Origin: Prorocentrum cordatum
Lineage: Eukaryota; Sar; Dinophyceae; Prorocentrales; Prorocentraceae
DNA length: 64,000 bases
Direction of reading: 5' to 3'
Assembly (NCBI GenBank): GCA_963575745.1
Contig: CAUYUJ010014202.1
Span: 336,813-400,812 of the forward strand
Under the pieces are notes generated by a model. That model searched no databases, was not told the DNA's origin, and worked only from the letters and a program-made list of their open reading frames with translations. Every line of letters starts with the position of its first letter. Position 1 is the stretch's first letter. The translations under genes were made by a program, and so were the position numbers. This document shows positions 1 to 10,394 of this stretch, piece by piece.

Positions 1-1376
1 TCGTCGCACACAAACATGGAGTCGTGGCAGTTGTTTACAGCAGCGTGGGTATCGCACTTAAAGTGTAGCCGCTGCCAGTCGTCGCCGAAATCTGAAAGAA
101 GGGCTCGTTCACAGCGATCGTTACTGCCAGCGCCGTCAGCACACGTGTTCCTTGTGTGCATTTGAAACTTCAAGTACCCTTCTGACTTTATGGATGCACG
201 ATGTCGCCAGGCCGTCCTCCAACACTCGCCAGTTGTGCGGTCAACCAGCTGGAGCGGGTTCACGCAGTGGCCAACGATCGTGATTGGCGAGCCAGCACTC
301 CCCACGAAACGGTATGCGTAACACGATTCGGCCTGTAGGATCTTCGACATGGTCCGCCGCGCCCGAGAAATACAACTGAGAGCCCTCTCCAGGTGGGGCA
401 AGAACAAATGACTTCGCGACGCGACAGCCAGCGCAGTCTGTTGTGCTGAATTCTGAGCGGTGTGCCAAGCATGCCGAGTAACTGCCATTGGGGCCTCATC
501 CTGTCTGTCAAACTCGATCATATCCAAAAGGCGATCTTTATCAACGAGCAGTGCCAATCGCGTCCCGAGAGTTGATCGAGCCAGCCGATCGGCGTGCGTG
601 AGAATCTCAGCCAATGTGATAACTGAAGGGCCAATCCTACGAGCGTCCACGCCTAAAATATTGCTGAATGCCTGCTTTGTCAACACAATGCCGCTCCCAC
701 GATCAAAAAAATGATTGGCAACCTTGACGACAACTGAGTCGGTGTGCAAACCCGTGTCCAAGCGTGAAGATCGAGCAAGCAGTTCCTGAATAGGCTGCGT
801 CAAAGGCCACGAGCGGGGTCGACTCTGCGTCGGGAGCCGAGCGATCTCGACCACGTCGGCTGGGACCTGCTTCGACTCCCTCCGAAGCTGGATGGCCAGC
901 GCGGCATCCTCTCGCACAGGATCTGCCTTGGCCGCCTTGGCCTCCCGAGCCCTCGCGGCGCCTCGGCGGACGTCGGGCTCAGCAGGCGCAGCCGCCTCGG
1001 GAAGCGCAACCGACGCCAAGGCCTCCCGCGCCGCAGCACTCAGGCGGCGACGCTTCGCCACGCGCCGCGGCTCGGCGAGGCCCAGCTGCCCGAGCTCCGC
1101 AACGTCCGCGGCGAGCGCCCGCAAAGGCGACGGCTCCCCTGACAGCGCGGCGCCCTGGTCTGCGGAGGGGTCGCCGCCGTCGTCGCCGCCGAGCACGGCG
1201 GCGAGCTCCTCGGCCCAAGCGGCCGCGTCCTCCGCTCGGCTGTCCTCACAGCCGCTGTCGGAGGACATCGACGGGGCCGACGGCCCGCCCGAAACCCTGA
1301 CGCCAAAATGGCTCATCGCGGACGGATGGGAGGAGTGTGAGGACGGATGGCAGGTGGGAGTGATCAGCGCAAGCAT
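1..1376 (-). CDS. Unidentified dinoflagellate-type protein, C-terminal part outside window
   Basis: An uninterrupted minus-strand frame of 458 codons runs from an ATG at 1376 to the window edge. In-frame ATGs at 1316 and 1268 are alternative starts; a TGA lies nine codons upstream of the first. The N-terminal third is acidic and Ala-rich (MSSDSGCEDS near residue 37), then basic (VAKRRRLSAAA). From about residue 190 it looks globular, with SVVVKVANHFFDRGSGIVLT and a later stretch CADGAGSNDR ... LHFKCDTHAAVN. I do not recognise the family. The DGAGSN plus C-x2-H arrangement loosely recalls the middle of hAT-type transposases (DNASNN then RCxxH), so a transposase-derived, lineage-expanded protein is possible, but this is inference. 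A near-perfect spliced-leader core lies over the second ATG. The frame is kept throughout, which supports real coding. Confidence 0.7.
   Translation of the reverse strand, partial: MLALITPTCHPSSHSSHPSAMSHFGVRVSGGPSAPSMSSDSGCEDSRAEDAAAWAEELAAVLGGDDGGDPSADQGAALSGEPSPLRALAADVAELGQLGLAEPRRVAKRRRLSAAAREALASVALPEAAAPAEPDVRRGAARAREAKAAKADPVREDAALAIQLRRESKQVPADVVEIARLPTQSRPRSWPLTQPIQELLARSSRLDTGLHTDSVVVKVANHFFDRGSGIVLTKQAFSNILGVDARRIGPSVITLAEILTHADRLARSTLGTRLALLVDKDRLLDMIEFDRQDEAPMAVTRHAWHTAQNSAQQTALAVASRSHLFLPHLERALSCISRARRTMSKILQAESCYAYRFVGSAGSPITIVGHCVNPLQLVDRTTGECWRTAWRHRASIKSEGYLKFQMHTRNTCADGAGSNDRCERALLSDFGDDWQRLHFKCDTHAAVNNCHDSMFVCD
1302..1313 (-). other. Possible relict dinoflagellate spliced-leader core
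   Basis: The minus strand reads AGCCATTTTGGC here, followed by GTCAGG. The dinoflagellate spliced leader contains AGCCATTTTGGCTCAAG, so 12 bases match exactly and the rest matches with one insertion and one change. It lies at the 5' end of the left-edge gene. Genomic leader remnants are known marks of genes recycled through mRNA. A 12-base match in 64 kb could still be chance, though only at about the 1% level. Confidence 0.45.
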
Positions 1377-1979
1377 ATGAGACGTGACGGGACCTACCCA
1401 TCATAAAAAAAGAACACGAAGGAGGAGGAGGGGGTGCAATGAATGGAACAAATATAAAATGTGGAACAAATGAGAATGTCAATTGACGGCACATAGAAAT
1501 TATGAGAAGCATGAGTGTAATCTACCGCCCCCCTCTGACAAGGGAATGGAAGGCGCGCGGTATTGGGTTTCTTGTTTTTGTTAGTGTTGCGTAGACCCCC
1601 GTGCGAGGACAGTGCGCATTTACAGTAACATCATATTGTGTCACACGTGTTCTGTTTGATCTAACCCTACCTACTCATTGGTGTTCTTTGGGGGGGCGCC
1701 AGTAACTTGAAGCGGGGCCTAAGGGGTCTCTCAACTCTCCTTTCAATGCCACGTTTCCAAAATCGAGACGCTGATATTGTAATTTGGGAGCGGGCGTGTC
1801 AGACTTACGGGGCGTCAATGATGAAATTCGGCTTCACGGTGTCATTGCCGAGGCTGTGAATTATTTTTAAATCATTTTTTCTAGGGACCTCCGAAGCGAC
1901 ACATGGACTCTTTCTAGACTCTTTAAGGCGGGCGCTTTAATTTTCTAGGCCCCCCAGCTCTAGGAGGCATCGTGGGACA
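1377..1979. other. Intergenic, nothing recognised
   Basis: This stretch has lower GC than its flanks, short A/T runs and no long frame. It is the presumed 5' flank of the left-edge gene. I see no convincing promoter element. Confidence 0.5.
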
Positions 1980-2812
1980 TCATGGGGGGCCAGCCCCCAA
2001 TCCTGGCGCCCGGCGCAGAAGGCGTGCAGCGTGAGCCCCTGGAGCGGCTGTGGCCAGCAGCACCACCTCAGGCTCGTCTATGGACACGAGGACCCAAGGC
2101 GGGGTCCCCCGCAGGCGCGGGCGGCCAGACCGCCAATCACCGCCCAGCCAGGCCACGCAGGCGGTGCGGCCGGTGAGGGCGGCCGCGGCCTCTCCTGGGC
2201 CCGCGGGCTGCGGTTGCCGGACCGCACGGCGCCGCGTTCGCGCGCCGTCATCCAGTGCTGCGAGATGGCCACCCCGAAGCCCTTCGCCCAAGCCAGGGGC
2301 AGCCGCGCGACCGCCCCACGAAAAGGAGAGGCGCGCAGCAGGAGGGGAGCCCGCCGCCAACAGGACGGGGAAAAGACGCCAGCGCAGCGCCCCCTGGGGC
2401 CCCTGTTGCCACCGGAGGCCCCTGCAGCCCCCTCCAATTGGCGCGCGGGGGCGAGGAAACGGCCACCCAAGCCTTTGCGGCCAGAGGGTGGGAAGAGCCG
2501 CCACCGCTTCGCCCCTCGGGGCTGCCGCCGCGCCTGGGAGACCCTGCAGCCCCCCACCGCCCAGACCGCGCGCGGTGGCGAGGAGCGTGCGGACGCGCCT
2601 CTGGCGCCGCCGACGAGGGCGCGACGGCTGCGCGCGGGGTGCGCGGCCGCGGGCGTCCGCGGGTAGCGGGCCTCATGACATCTGGGGCCCCGGCGGTCGC
2701 CTGCTTGCAGACGGCCGCCAGGGTCTTTTTGATGATGGCCTATCCATAATCCTCCTCCTCCTGTCTTCCTCCTTCCTCCTCCGTCGTCCGCCTCTTTTTT
2801 TGAAACCCCCAT
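1980..2812. other. GC-rich block with overlapping open frames, coding uncertain
   Basis: Several frames are open on both strands because GC is very high. The most protein-like is the minus frame 1980-2504 (174 codons), ending in VLVSIDEPEVVLLATAAPG. A competing minus frame 2078-2812 contains GFGVAISQHWMTARERGAV. Neither has a recognisable domain, and third-position GC in the small part I counted did not choose between frames. It may be a fragment of a minus-strand exon. Confidence 0.25.
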
Positions 2813-3529
2813 GTAACGTTTCAGTTGTGGGTATCTTGCGTTGTACGATCAAGGGCACCCATGGATAGATACCATCGCACATGATCAACTTCTCGGAGGA
2901 ACACTGCGTCGCCCCCAAGCATGGCGAACGCAGAAACGGGGTCCAAACTCGCAGAAGCAGATCAAGTATCCTCCACTGCAATATTTATCGAGACTACAGT
3001 TAGCGTGCTACCATCAAGGAACACATACTTACTCGACGCGGATATCCCAATCTGTGCATACCATACTCCTGTCACGTCTCGCTGAGGCAGACCTTCTGGG
3101 CGACCGAGCGTGAGCCCTACACAATCGGACCTAGGGTTATGATTTCCCAACCTACTTTAGCCTTGATCACCAGAAAGAATTTCGAACACCAAAAAATACC
3201 GAAAGTCTAGAGTTTTCTCGTGTCGGTCCCTGGGGGGCATTCGTCCGACACTGTTTCGACACGTTTTCGGGTGCTCGAAATCATTTCAGGGATGTGGTCC
3301 TTAAGCACGATGGGAGCTATATAAGCCTAGGACAGAAAGCACCCTCCAAGAACGTGAGACCCTCCGCTGGCCGAACTGAAGAACCTTCGAGAGTATCATT
3401 CCCCAGGGTGTGCAATAACATCCAAACAAACACAAAGACCTTGAGGGTACCCTCCCGAACCGCCCTCGATCTTAGACCTCGGTCCGACCCTGCCCCTGCA
3501 GGTCAGATCTCTGAAGAACCGGGCTGTGT
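2813..3529. other. Intergenic, nothing recognised
   Basis: Mixed-composition DNA without a long frame, downstream (3') of the HEAT-repeat frame on the minus strand. No clear polyadenylation or other signal is visible. Confidence 0.45.
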
Positions 3530-6500
3530 TCAGAACCCCAGGGACTTCTGCGCCCGAGCGAGTCCCAGCTGGGGTGCTCGACACCCCAGCGTCGAGTGGA
3601 CCCGCAAGCCGGAGCAGGGCGAGTTGGGACAGCGGCAGCTCAAAATCGGTCCCTGGACCACTCCCCGGGCCCAAACGCGCAAACTTTCCGAGCTGCATCC
3701 AACCGTGACGGTGAGGAGCCCCCTCGAAGGCCAACCGAACACGGCAGTGACGCGGAGTACCGCAGCGTCCAGGTGCTCGTTGCCGCGGCAGCTGCATACG
3801 CCCTTCGCCGTCAGCTGTTGAAGGCAGCCCTGACCTGCCGCTGGTCCGAACATGACGGTGCTATAGGGGGGGGCGCCCGAGATACCCCAGCGTTGATTGG
3901 GCCCGCAGGGGTAGGGCTCGAAACCGGCCGCAGACTCTCGCCGACAACCCTGGGCCCCGCGCGCGGCCGCCGAGCCCCGCGCCCGCGGCGAGGCCCCGGC
4001 GGCGACGGCGCGCCCCGGCGGCGACAGCCGCGGCGGGGAGCGCTCGAGGTCGGCGGGGTCCGCGCCGGCGGCCACGGCGGCGGCCACGGCGCAGGCCCAG
4101 AAAGGCTCCGGCAGCCGCGGGGAGAAGCGCTCGGCGGCGGCGGCGGGGTGCTCGGCCCCCGCTCCAGCGGCAGCGGGCCCGCGCCGGCGGCGCTGCTGCA
4201 ACGCCGCCCTCGCGGCCAGCACGGCGCGCTTGGCTCCCGGCCCCGGGGCGCTGCGCGCCGCGCGCGCCAGCGCGGGGCCGAGCTTGTCCAGCACGGCGTA
4301 GGCCATGTCCCGCACGCCCCCGCACGAGTCCGCCACGAGCTCCACGACGTCTGCGAGGGCGTCCTCCGCAGAGTCGCCGTGGAAGCGCTGGAGCACAGTG
4401 AGCGCCGCGCAGCGTACCGCAGTCCTCCGGTCCGAGCACATCAGCCGGACCAGGGGCAGGGAGGCGGACAGCTGCTCCTCGTCGAAGTGGAGCTGCGTGT
4501 CCATCAAGACATCGAGGCACTTCTGGCGAACGTGCTCGTGGCGGGTGTCGTGCAAGGTCTGGATCAGCTTGGGGACGTGCCCGGCCAGCACCTCCGGCCG
4601 CACCTCGCGCAACGAGCGCACCGCCTCGCTGCACACGTCGACCTCGTGGTCGGCCAGCAGGCGGAGGAGGTCCTCCACGACGGGGGCACCGTGGCCTCCG
4701 GCGATGCCGAGCGCTGCGGCGGCCACCACGCGCGTGACTACTCTGGCGTCTGTGGCCAGCACCTGGAGGTGTGGCATCGCCACTTCCATTCTGGGGTCGA
4801 GGTCCTGAAGTGCGAAGAAGCCGCTGGTGCTAGCCTGGCGGGCCCGTGCGGTCCCGAAAGATCGGACGAGCTCTGGGATCACCTGCTCCTTGATTGCTGG
4901 CCCAAGTCTCTCCACTGCGGCAACTGCGGCGTCCTGTACATGTTCGACGCGATCCCCGAGAAGCCCAACCAGCAAGAACACTGACAGATCTGTTGCGTGT
5001 CCCACATAGCCGAGCGCTGTCGCCACGGACTCTCGCACCCGATATGCTGGATGGCTGGCGAAGCCGCCAATCTGTGCCACTACATCGGCGAGCAGAGTGC
5101 TCTGGGCATCTGGCTGTCCAGGATGCTCGCCAGACGCGACACTGGTCCGCACGCCGCTCTCGATGCTAGCGCTCAGGGCCAACGCCACTGCGAGCGCGCC
5201 CTCCACGGGGTTGGGCATCGCTGCGGTGCTCGGCAGTGAGCCCAGCGCGGCCGCCACCCTGCACCTCGGCGCCGCCTGGGCTTTCAGCGTCAGCACGGGC
5301 CCGAGCAGGCGAGCGTGGAAGCAGCGGCATGCCACGAGCAGCGAGCTGGCGACGCCGTCGCACGCTGGCATGGGCAGATGCACGAAGACGACCTGCCACA
5401 CCTCCGCGGGCCACTCCGAGAAATCGCGTCGCAGCGTTCTGCTCCACTTCTTGGGCCGCTCGAGCGCCAGCGCCGCCTCGGCTCCCGCGGCGTCGCGAGC
5501 CGCTGGTGGCGCCGCGGCGCCAGCGAGCTCCTCCAGGCCGGTCGGGACGCCAGCGTGGCGCAGCCTTCGCAATGGATGCGCGAGCCCGCGCCCATCATCC
5601 CGCTGGGGCGCGCCACCCTTGAGCGTCTTGGTGAGCTCGACGGGAACGTACACCAACCGCGGCGCTCTGACGACCCGCCCAAAAGACGTCCGCCGCACGG
5701 GCTCGCCGCACTGCGCGGCGACCGCTGCCCCACTCCCGATGCCCCTCTCCTGCCGCCACGGAGGCGGCGGCCGCGTCCCCGCGGCTGCGGCAAAGCTGGC
5801 TCCTTTCGATGCCTGAGCCAAGCCGGCCGCGGCCAGCGTGGCCTCCCGCCGCTGCGCTCTCGCGGCCCTGGCCGTCATGCCCGCGGCCCCGGCGTCCTTC
5901 GCCTGGGCCCCTCGCCCTCGGTGCAGCCGCGCGCTCTCCTCGCTCTCGCCCTGCGCGTCGTCCGCGACCCTGCCCTCGCGGCCCGTGCATCGGCCGCAGG
6001 GCCGGCCGCGCCGCCGCGGGTGCGGCGCCTCCACCGCTGCCGCGCTCGCTTGCACGGCCCGCGCGGCCTGCCGCCGCCACGCCCTGGCGGCCCTGGCGCT
6101 CGCGGCATCGTGCAGCTGCCCCACCTCTTCGGGGTACGCAAGCGGGTACAGGCTCACCGCCTGCCTCCTCGTCCGGCGCAAGTCCTTCAGGCGCGCTCCG
6201 AGCAGGAGGTGCAGCTGGCGTCCCGGGGCCTCCGCCGATGGCGATGGCGGTCTCTCCGCCGCTGGCCGCAGCCGGCGCCAGAGGCAGGCCACGCCGTCCC
6301 GTGGCCATGGCGCCTCCGCCGGCGGCGGCAGCTCGGCCACTGGCCGCAAGCGGCGCCGAGGGCAGGCCGCTCCCGGGCCAGAACTCTCCGCACGGGCCCC
6401 CCCCGACGAGGGGGCCGACGGAGCGGCCTCGGCGCCGCCCGCCGCGGCCCCGACCGCCTCCTCCAGAAGGTGCCGCCGCCGCAGGCGGCGCCGGGCGCGA

Positions 6501-6889
6501 TCGGTCGGTGGCGCCCAGGCCGCCAGGGCGGGCGCGTCCCGAGCGGCGGGCGCCGCCCGAGCCGAGGCCGCGGCGGCGGGGCCCGCCGCGGCGGCCTGCT
6601 CCGCGGACTCGCCGGGGCCGAGCGCCTGGGCCGCGTCAGGGCCCAGATCCGGCCCTGGCGGCTCGGGCTCGGACGGCTCGGAGTCGCAAGGCCCAGGCGT
6701 CGGCTCCTCGTCCGCGCGCACTGCGGGCGCGGGCGCCGCCGCCTCCGCGCTGCCGCGCAAGGCACGGGCCCAGGCTCGTCGTCTGTCCTCTGGAATGCTC
6801 AATAATGACTGGGGATCCTCAAGAATCCCACCACAGGTGTCCTGCAGGAATTCAAAAGATTCCTGCAGGAATCCGTCAGGAAACCTCAA
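3530..6889 (-). CDS. F-box-like plus HEAT-repeat protein (probable split gene, ends uncertain)
   Basis: The open frame has 1119 codons. Residues about 490-535 read FSEWPAEVWQVVFVHLPMPA then SSLLVACRCFHARLLGPV, which fits an F-box-like motif (LPxEVWxxIFxxL...VCRxFHxL). Residues about 560-880 are alpha-helical repeats of HEAT type, for example VRESVATALGYVG, VVAAAALGIAG, VDVCSEAVRSLREV and VRCAALTVLQRF. Residues about 40-480 are Ala/Arg/Pro-rich and low complexity. F-box proteins usually recruit substrates to SCF ubiquitin ligases and HEAT repeats bind proteins, so a substrate-receptor role is inferred. The first about 30 residues are translated from the neighbouring GGAATCC repeat and the last about 130 look non-coding; a roughly 40-base direct repeat at 3571-3606 and 3868-3906 lies there. 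The true ends are therefore probably at splice sites inside the frame. The HEAT part is confident, the F-box less so. Confidence 0.65.
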   Translation of the reverse strand: MRFPDGFLQESFEFLQDTCGGILEDPQSLLSIPEDRRRAWARALRGSAEAAAPAPAVRADEEPTPGPCDSEPSEPEPPGPDLGPDAAQALGPGESAEQAAAAGPAAAASARAAPAARDAPALAAWAPPTDRARRRLRRRHLLEEAVGAAAGGAEAAPSAPSSGGARAESSGPGAACPRRRLRPVAELPPPAEAPWPRDGVACLWRRLRPAAERPPSPSAEAPGRQLHLLLGARLKDLRRTRRQAVSLYPLAYPEEVGQLHDAASARAARAWRRQAARAVQASAAAVEAPHPRRRGRPCGRCTGREGRVADDAQGESEESARLHRGRGAQAKDAGAAGMTARAARAQRREATLAAAGLAQASKGASFAAAAGTRPPPPWRQERGIGSGAAVAAQCGEPVRRTSFGRVVRAPRLVYVPVELTKTLKGGAPQRDDGRGLAHPLRRLRHAGVPTGLEELAGAAAPPAARDAAGAEAALALERPKKWSRTLRRDFSEWPAEVWQVVFVHLPMPACDGVASSLLVACRCFHARLLGPVLTLKAQAAPRCRVAAALGSLPSTAAMPNPVEGALAVALALSASIESGVRTSVASGEHPGQPDAQSTLLADVVAQIGGFASHPAYRVRESVATALGYVGHATDLSVFLLVGLLGDRVEHVQDAAVAAVERLGPAIKEQVIPELVRSFGTARARQASTSGFFALQDLDPRMEVAMPHLQVLATDARVVTRVVAAAALGIAGGHGAPVVEDLLRLLADHEVDVCSEAVRSLREVRPEVLAGHVPKLIQTLHDTRHEHVRQKCLDVLMDTQLHFDEEQLSASLPLVRLMCSDRRTAVRCAALTVLQRFHGDSAEDALADVVELVADSCGGVRDMAYAVLDKLGPALARAARSAPGPGAKRAVLAARAALQQRRRRGPAAAGAGAEHPAAAAERFSPRLPEPFWACAVAAAVAAGADPADLERSPPRLSPPGRAVAAGASPRARGSAAARGAQGCRRESAAGFEPYPCGPNQRWGISGAPPYSTVMFGPAAGQGCLQQLTAKGVCSCRGNEHLDAAVLRVTAVFGWPSRGLLTVTVGCSSESLRVWARGVVQGPILSCRCPNSPCSGLRVHSTLGCRAPQLGLARAQKSLGF

Positions 6890-7440
6890 GAAGCCTCAGG
6901 GATCCGTCAAAACTCGTAGGGGTCCCTCGGAATCCTTGAGAACCCATGGGAACCCTCAAGGATCAATGTGGGATACATCTGAGTCATCAGGAATCCGTGA
7001 GAACTCATGGATCCATTGGAACCAAAAGGAATTCCTGGGAATCCCCAGGAAACCTTGAAGAAGCCTAAGGAATCCTCAGGAACCTTGAGAAATCCGATGC
7101 GATCCCACAGGAACCATTCGGAATCCTGCAAGGATCCATCAGGAACCACCTCAGAAATCCGTAGCCGCCCCGAATCTTGTAGCAATCCCGCAGGGATCCA
7201 TTCGGAATCCCCCAGGATTCTGGGGGATCTTCAGGAATCCTCGAGGAATGCCTAGGGATCCTCAGGGATGCTAGAAAGAATCCTGCAAGCATCCAATAGG
7301 AATCCATCAGGAATCCTAAAAGATCCGTAGGAACCCTCGGGAATCCGAGAGAAGCCGTAGGAATCCTTAAAAGTCTCTCGGGATCGTCAGGAACCCCAAA
7401 GGCCATGGGAACCCATAAGAATCCATGCGGGATCCCCGGG
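6790..7440. repeat. Degenerate GGAATCC-type short tandem repeat
   Basis: Dozens of imperfect copies of a roughly 12-13 base unit around GGAATCC and AGGAACC. They run into the 5' end of the HEAT frame and supply its apparent first residues, which argues against the annotated start being real. Confidence 0.7.
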
Positions 7441-7524
7441 ATTGACCACGAATCCGTAATGTGAATAATGACACCAAAGAAAAACCCAAACCAGCGGATG
7501 GTTTGACATCTCGTGATATGGGTA

Positions 7525-7740
7525 TTGAGATCGATTAAGAGATCGATCGTGAGACCGATAGTGGGATCGATCGTAACGAGAATAGTGAGGTCGATCGTGA
7601 AACCGATCGTGAAGTCGATCCACTGAAATCCATGGTGAAATGGATCGTGAGATCGCTCGTGCGATCTTTAATGAGATCGATTGTAAGATCAATAGAAACA
7701 TGGGTAGTGAGATCGATAGTGGGACCGATCGATAAAGAGA
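7525..7740 (+). repeat. 12-bp GATCGATCGTGA tandem repeat
   Basis: About 18 imperfect copies of a 12-base unit near GATCGATCGTGA. The same unit in inverse orientation forms an array at 50730-50935. Confidence 0.8.
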
Positions 7741-7749
7741 TCGACGAAT

Positions 7750-7890
7750 AACCGGGGACCCTGGAAACCCGGGAACCCCGCCGCCCACCGAAACCGGTCC
7801 GGAACCAACAACCGGGAACTTGGGAACCCAGAGCCGGGAACCCGGGAACCTGGCCGCCTACCGAAATCGGCCCGGAACTTTCGTCAAATC
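7750..7890. repeat. GGGAACC/CCGGGAAC short repeat
   Basis: Repeated CCGGGAACC-like words and two copies of a CCGCCxACCGAAAxCGG phrase, between the GATC repeat and the second GGAATCC-like block. Confidence 0.5.
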
Positions 7891-7919
7891 TTTCAGTCTC
7901 CGCTAAGACCCCTTCAATG

Positions 7920-8280
7920 CAAGCACTGGTTGGGGAATAATTCCCGAAAGTCCATTGGAACCCTCAGGAACCTTAGGGAACCCTTCGGAATCTTTCCGAA
8001 TGCTTCATAACCCCCCAGGAACCCTCTGGAGTCTTTCAGAACCCTTGGAGAATCGTCAAGAATCCCCAGGGGGCCTCCGGGAATTCTCAGGCATTCTCAG
8101 GTCATGAGGATTTTTTTCCGGAAGCTGAAAAAAACAAATCCTCAAGAATCTACCAAGCATCCTTCGGGAATCCTCCGTAATCCTTAAGCATCCATCGGAT
8201 TCCCGGGATGCCGTAGGATTTCTTGGGAATCCGTCGGAATCCATTCGGACCCTACATGGCTCCTATGGGGCCCAATAAGA
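7920..8280. repeat. Second GGAATCC-type degenerate repeat block
   Basis: Same degenerate unit as 6790-7440 (GGAACC, GGAATCC, CTCAGGAA). It probably belongs to one array split by the GATC repeat. Confidence 0.6.
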
Positions 8281-8454
8281 GGTTTGTATGGTCCCTACAG
8301 GAGTTGCGCAGATCCCCATATAGAAGCTTATACTAGCCGAGAGAACTCAATGCAGGCCTTATGGGACCCCTGGTTGTGCTCCACTGCGCTGGGGAACTGG
8401 GGAACGGGGGGGGGGCGCACGGGTGGCCAGTCTGGGTGTCATTCAACAGCGACA

Positions 8455-9035
8455 GCAGCAGTCATTTTCAGCCTGTTCGGTCCTATCTGCTCGAGTGCCA
8501 CTCAACACATATACCCCGAAGCCTCTATACCCGCCCTCTTCGTCTTCGATCTTATCTCCTAGGGGCATGTCTTCCTTACCTGCCGCGCGTGATTGTTGCA
8601 CCCCCTAAAACGTGGGGAAGAGAGGACGGATGAAGGGGTAGGGAAAGGGATGGAGCACCGGATTCGCAAGAGCGCGGCTAGGGGCAGAAAGCACGTGGCA
8701 AAATCGCAGAGGCTAATCGAACGGGTAGACCCGAACGGGCGTGTCGGGAAGTCGAGACCAAGCGGCCAGGTCGAGCAGGCGGGTTGCTGAAGCGTGAACA
8801 CTGCGCACATCGCGAGGAAGTCTCAAGAGATAGCGCGATTCCCAAGTAAATCGCGAAAGCAACCAACAAGCGAGAGCGTTTCTCCTGAGTGTCGGGGACG
8901 CGGCGTTTGAATACAGTGGAATTGGGTCAAACGCGAGATCGCGATTCCTGCATGCGTTGTGAGGAAGTCCCGACCGAAAGTGCGATTCCTTCATCCATTG
9001 CGAGGAAATATCAAGCGGGAGCTGTTTGAACTCTC
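8455..9035 (-). repeat. Composite repeat CR1, inverse orientation
   Basis: CR1 is named here. Its parts are a head with a small palindrome (TATACCCC...GGGGTA) next to a GGGCGGGTATC phrase, a GGGCGGGC stretch, and a tail of roughly 36-45 base units carrying CGCGCTCTCGC and ACTTCCTC. The tail is followed by GGCTCCCGCC, TTTACAACAAC and GGGGCTCGCACCCTGTTTTT. In this copy the order is reversed: head first, then GCGAGAGCG-type tail units. Confidence 0.7.
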
Positions 9036-9054
9036 GCTACTGCCCCTCCGGTAA

Positions 9055-9400
9055 CGTATGTGCTTTTCAATTGAGTGGCCCTTCCTGGGGCTCGCACTCT
9101 GTTTTGAAACAAAGATTTTTTTCCTCCTCGAACTTCGCTGTTGCCTTCCGGACTGCAACAACAACGGCTCCCGCCGGATATTTCCTCGCTATTTACTGAA
9201 GAATCGTGCTCTCGCCTGCGGCTTCTTCGAAATTGATTCAAGCGCCACGCCCTCGCCATTCAAGAATCGCGCTCTCGCCTGAGACTTCCTCATGATTTAC
9301 TCCGGAATCGCGCTCTCGCCCGAAACGTCGGGGCGAATTATGCACGAGTCACGCACTCGCGCAACATACGTGTTTTTTTCAATTGGGGTGCCCTTCCCGG
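9055..9400 (+). repeat. CR1 fragment, forward
   Basis: Contains GGGGCTCGCACTCTGTTTTG, the ACAACAAC plus GGCTCCCGCC junction and three CGCTCTCGCCTG tail units. It abuts the inverse copy to its left, giving a tail-to-tail joint near 9040. Confidence 0.7.
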
Positions 9401-9419
9401 GGCTCGCTGTGTGTTCGTT

Positions 9420-9540
9420 GTTGTGGTCGTCGTCGTCGTCGTCGTCGTCGTCGTTATTGTTGTTGTTGTTGCTGCTGCTTTCGTTGTTGTTGTTGTTGTT
9501 GTTGTTGTTGCTGTTGTTTTCGATTTTGTTGCTGTTGCAC
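9420..9540 (+). repeat. GTC/GTT trinucleotide microsatellite
   Basis: A GTC run changes into GTT with scattered GCT. The long Cys-, Val- or Thr-rich frames over it are artefacts. Confidence 0.9.
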
Positions 9541-9639
9541 GCGCGCTTTCGCGTTCTCGCCTGGGCGCCAACTGCGTTTGCTTTGGCAACTGCGCTCGCG
9601 CTCAGGCGTTTCGGGGTCCGCCGAAACGGCCCCCCCGAG

Positions 9640-9975
9640 GACGACAGCGCTCCAGATCGATACTTCCTCCTTTCTCACTCGGGGCCGGACAAAACCACGG
9701 CTCCTGCTCGAGGCTTCCTCCGTTCTTACTCAAGGCGGTGTTCCTCCTCGCCGTCGAAAACAGCCGCCCCAACAAAACCAGCGTTTCCGCTGGAGACTTC
9801 GTTTTGTTTTGAGCTGGACTAGCGCCCTACTTTCTTCAGCATTGGCGCCGCTCCCCGCAACAACAGCGGCCCTGCTCGAGACTTCCTCCCTTTCTATTCA
9901 GGGCCAGGTCCTTGCCTCGCTGCCGACAGCCCCCATCCCCACCAAGGCAGTCCTGTCGCTCGATACTTCCTTGTG
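9640..9975 (+). repeat. Degenerate CR1 tail units
   Basis: Diverged tail units with CTGCTCGAGACTTCCTCC-like phrases, spaced irregularly. Confidence 0.4.
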
Positions 9976-10199
9976 CTTTGCCTGTGGCTGGGGCTCCACT
10001 TGCGGTCTCGCATCGGCGCAGCAAGGCGCGGGCATGCGTTTTCGAGGCGGGATATGTTGAAATTCCTCGGAGTTGTTTGGGCGGGAAATCTGGGACTGGG
10101 AATAACGGACACCGCTATAAGACAAGAATCCCCCATTATGGGGATGGTTATCATTATGGTCTCACGCTTCGGGTGGACACATCGCGCATGAGGGTAAAC

Positions 10200-10360
10200 T
10201 GATTACTGTTGTTGTTGCTGCTGCTGCTGTTGCTGTTGCTGCTGGTGTTGGTGATGCTGATGCTGTTGTTGTTGTTGATGCTGATGTTGATGTTGCTGTT
10301 GCTGTGGCTGTTGGTGCTGTTGTTGTTGATGTTACTGCTGCTGTTGTTGAGTTTTCGCTT
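10200..10360 (+). repeat. GTT/GCT microsatellite
   Basis: Interrupted GTT repeats joining CR1 copies; mirrored by an AAC tract at 11860-11940. Confidence 0.85.
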
Positions 10361-10394
10361 CTGAAGAACAATTATTGTTGATCCCCCCCCTGCA

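Noticed and set aside
5809-7058. 376-406 codon plus frames opposite the HEAT gene
   Set aside because: GC-rich antisense shadows without domains; the minus frame carries clear HEAT repeats.
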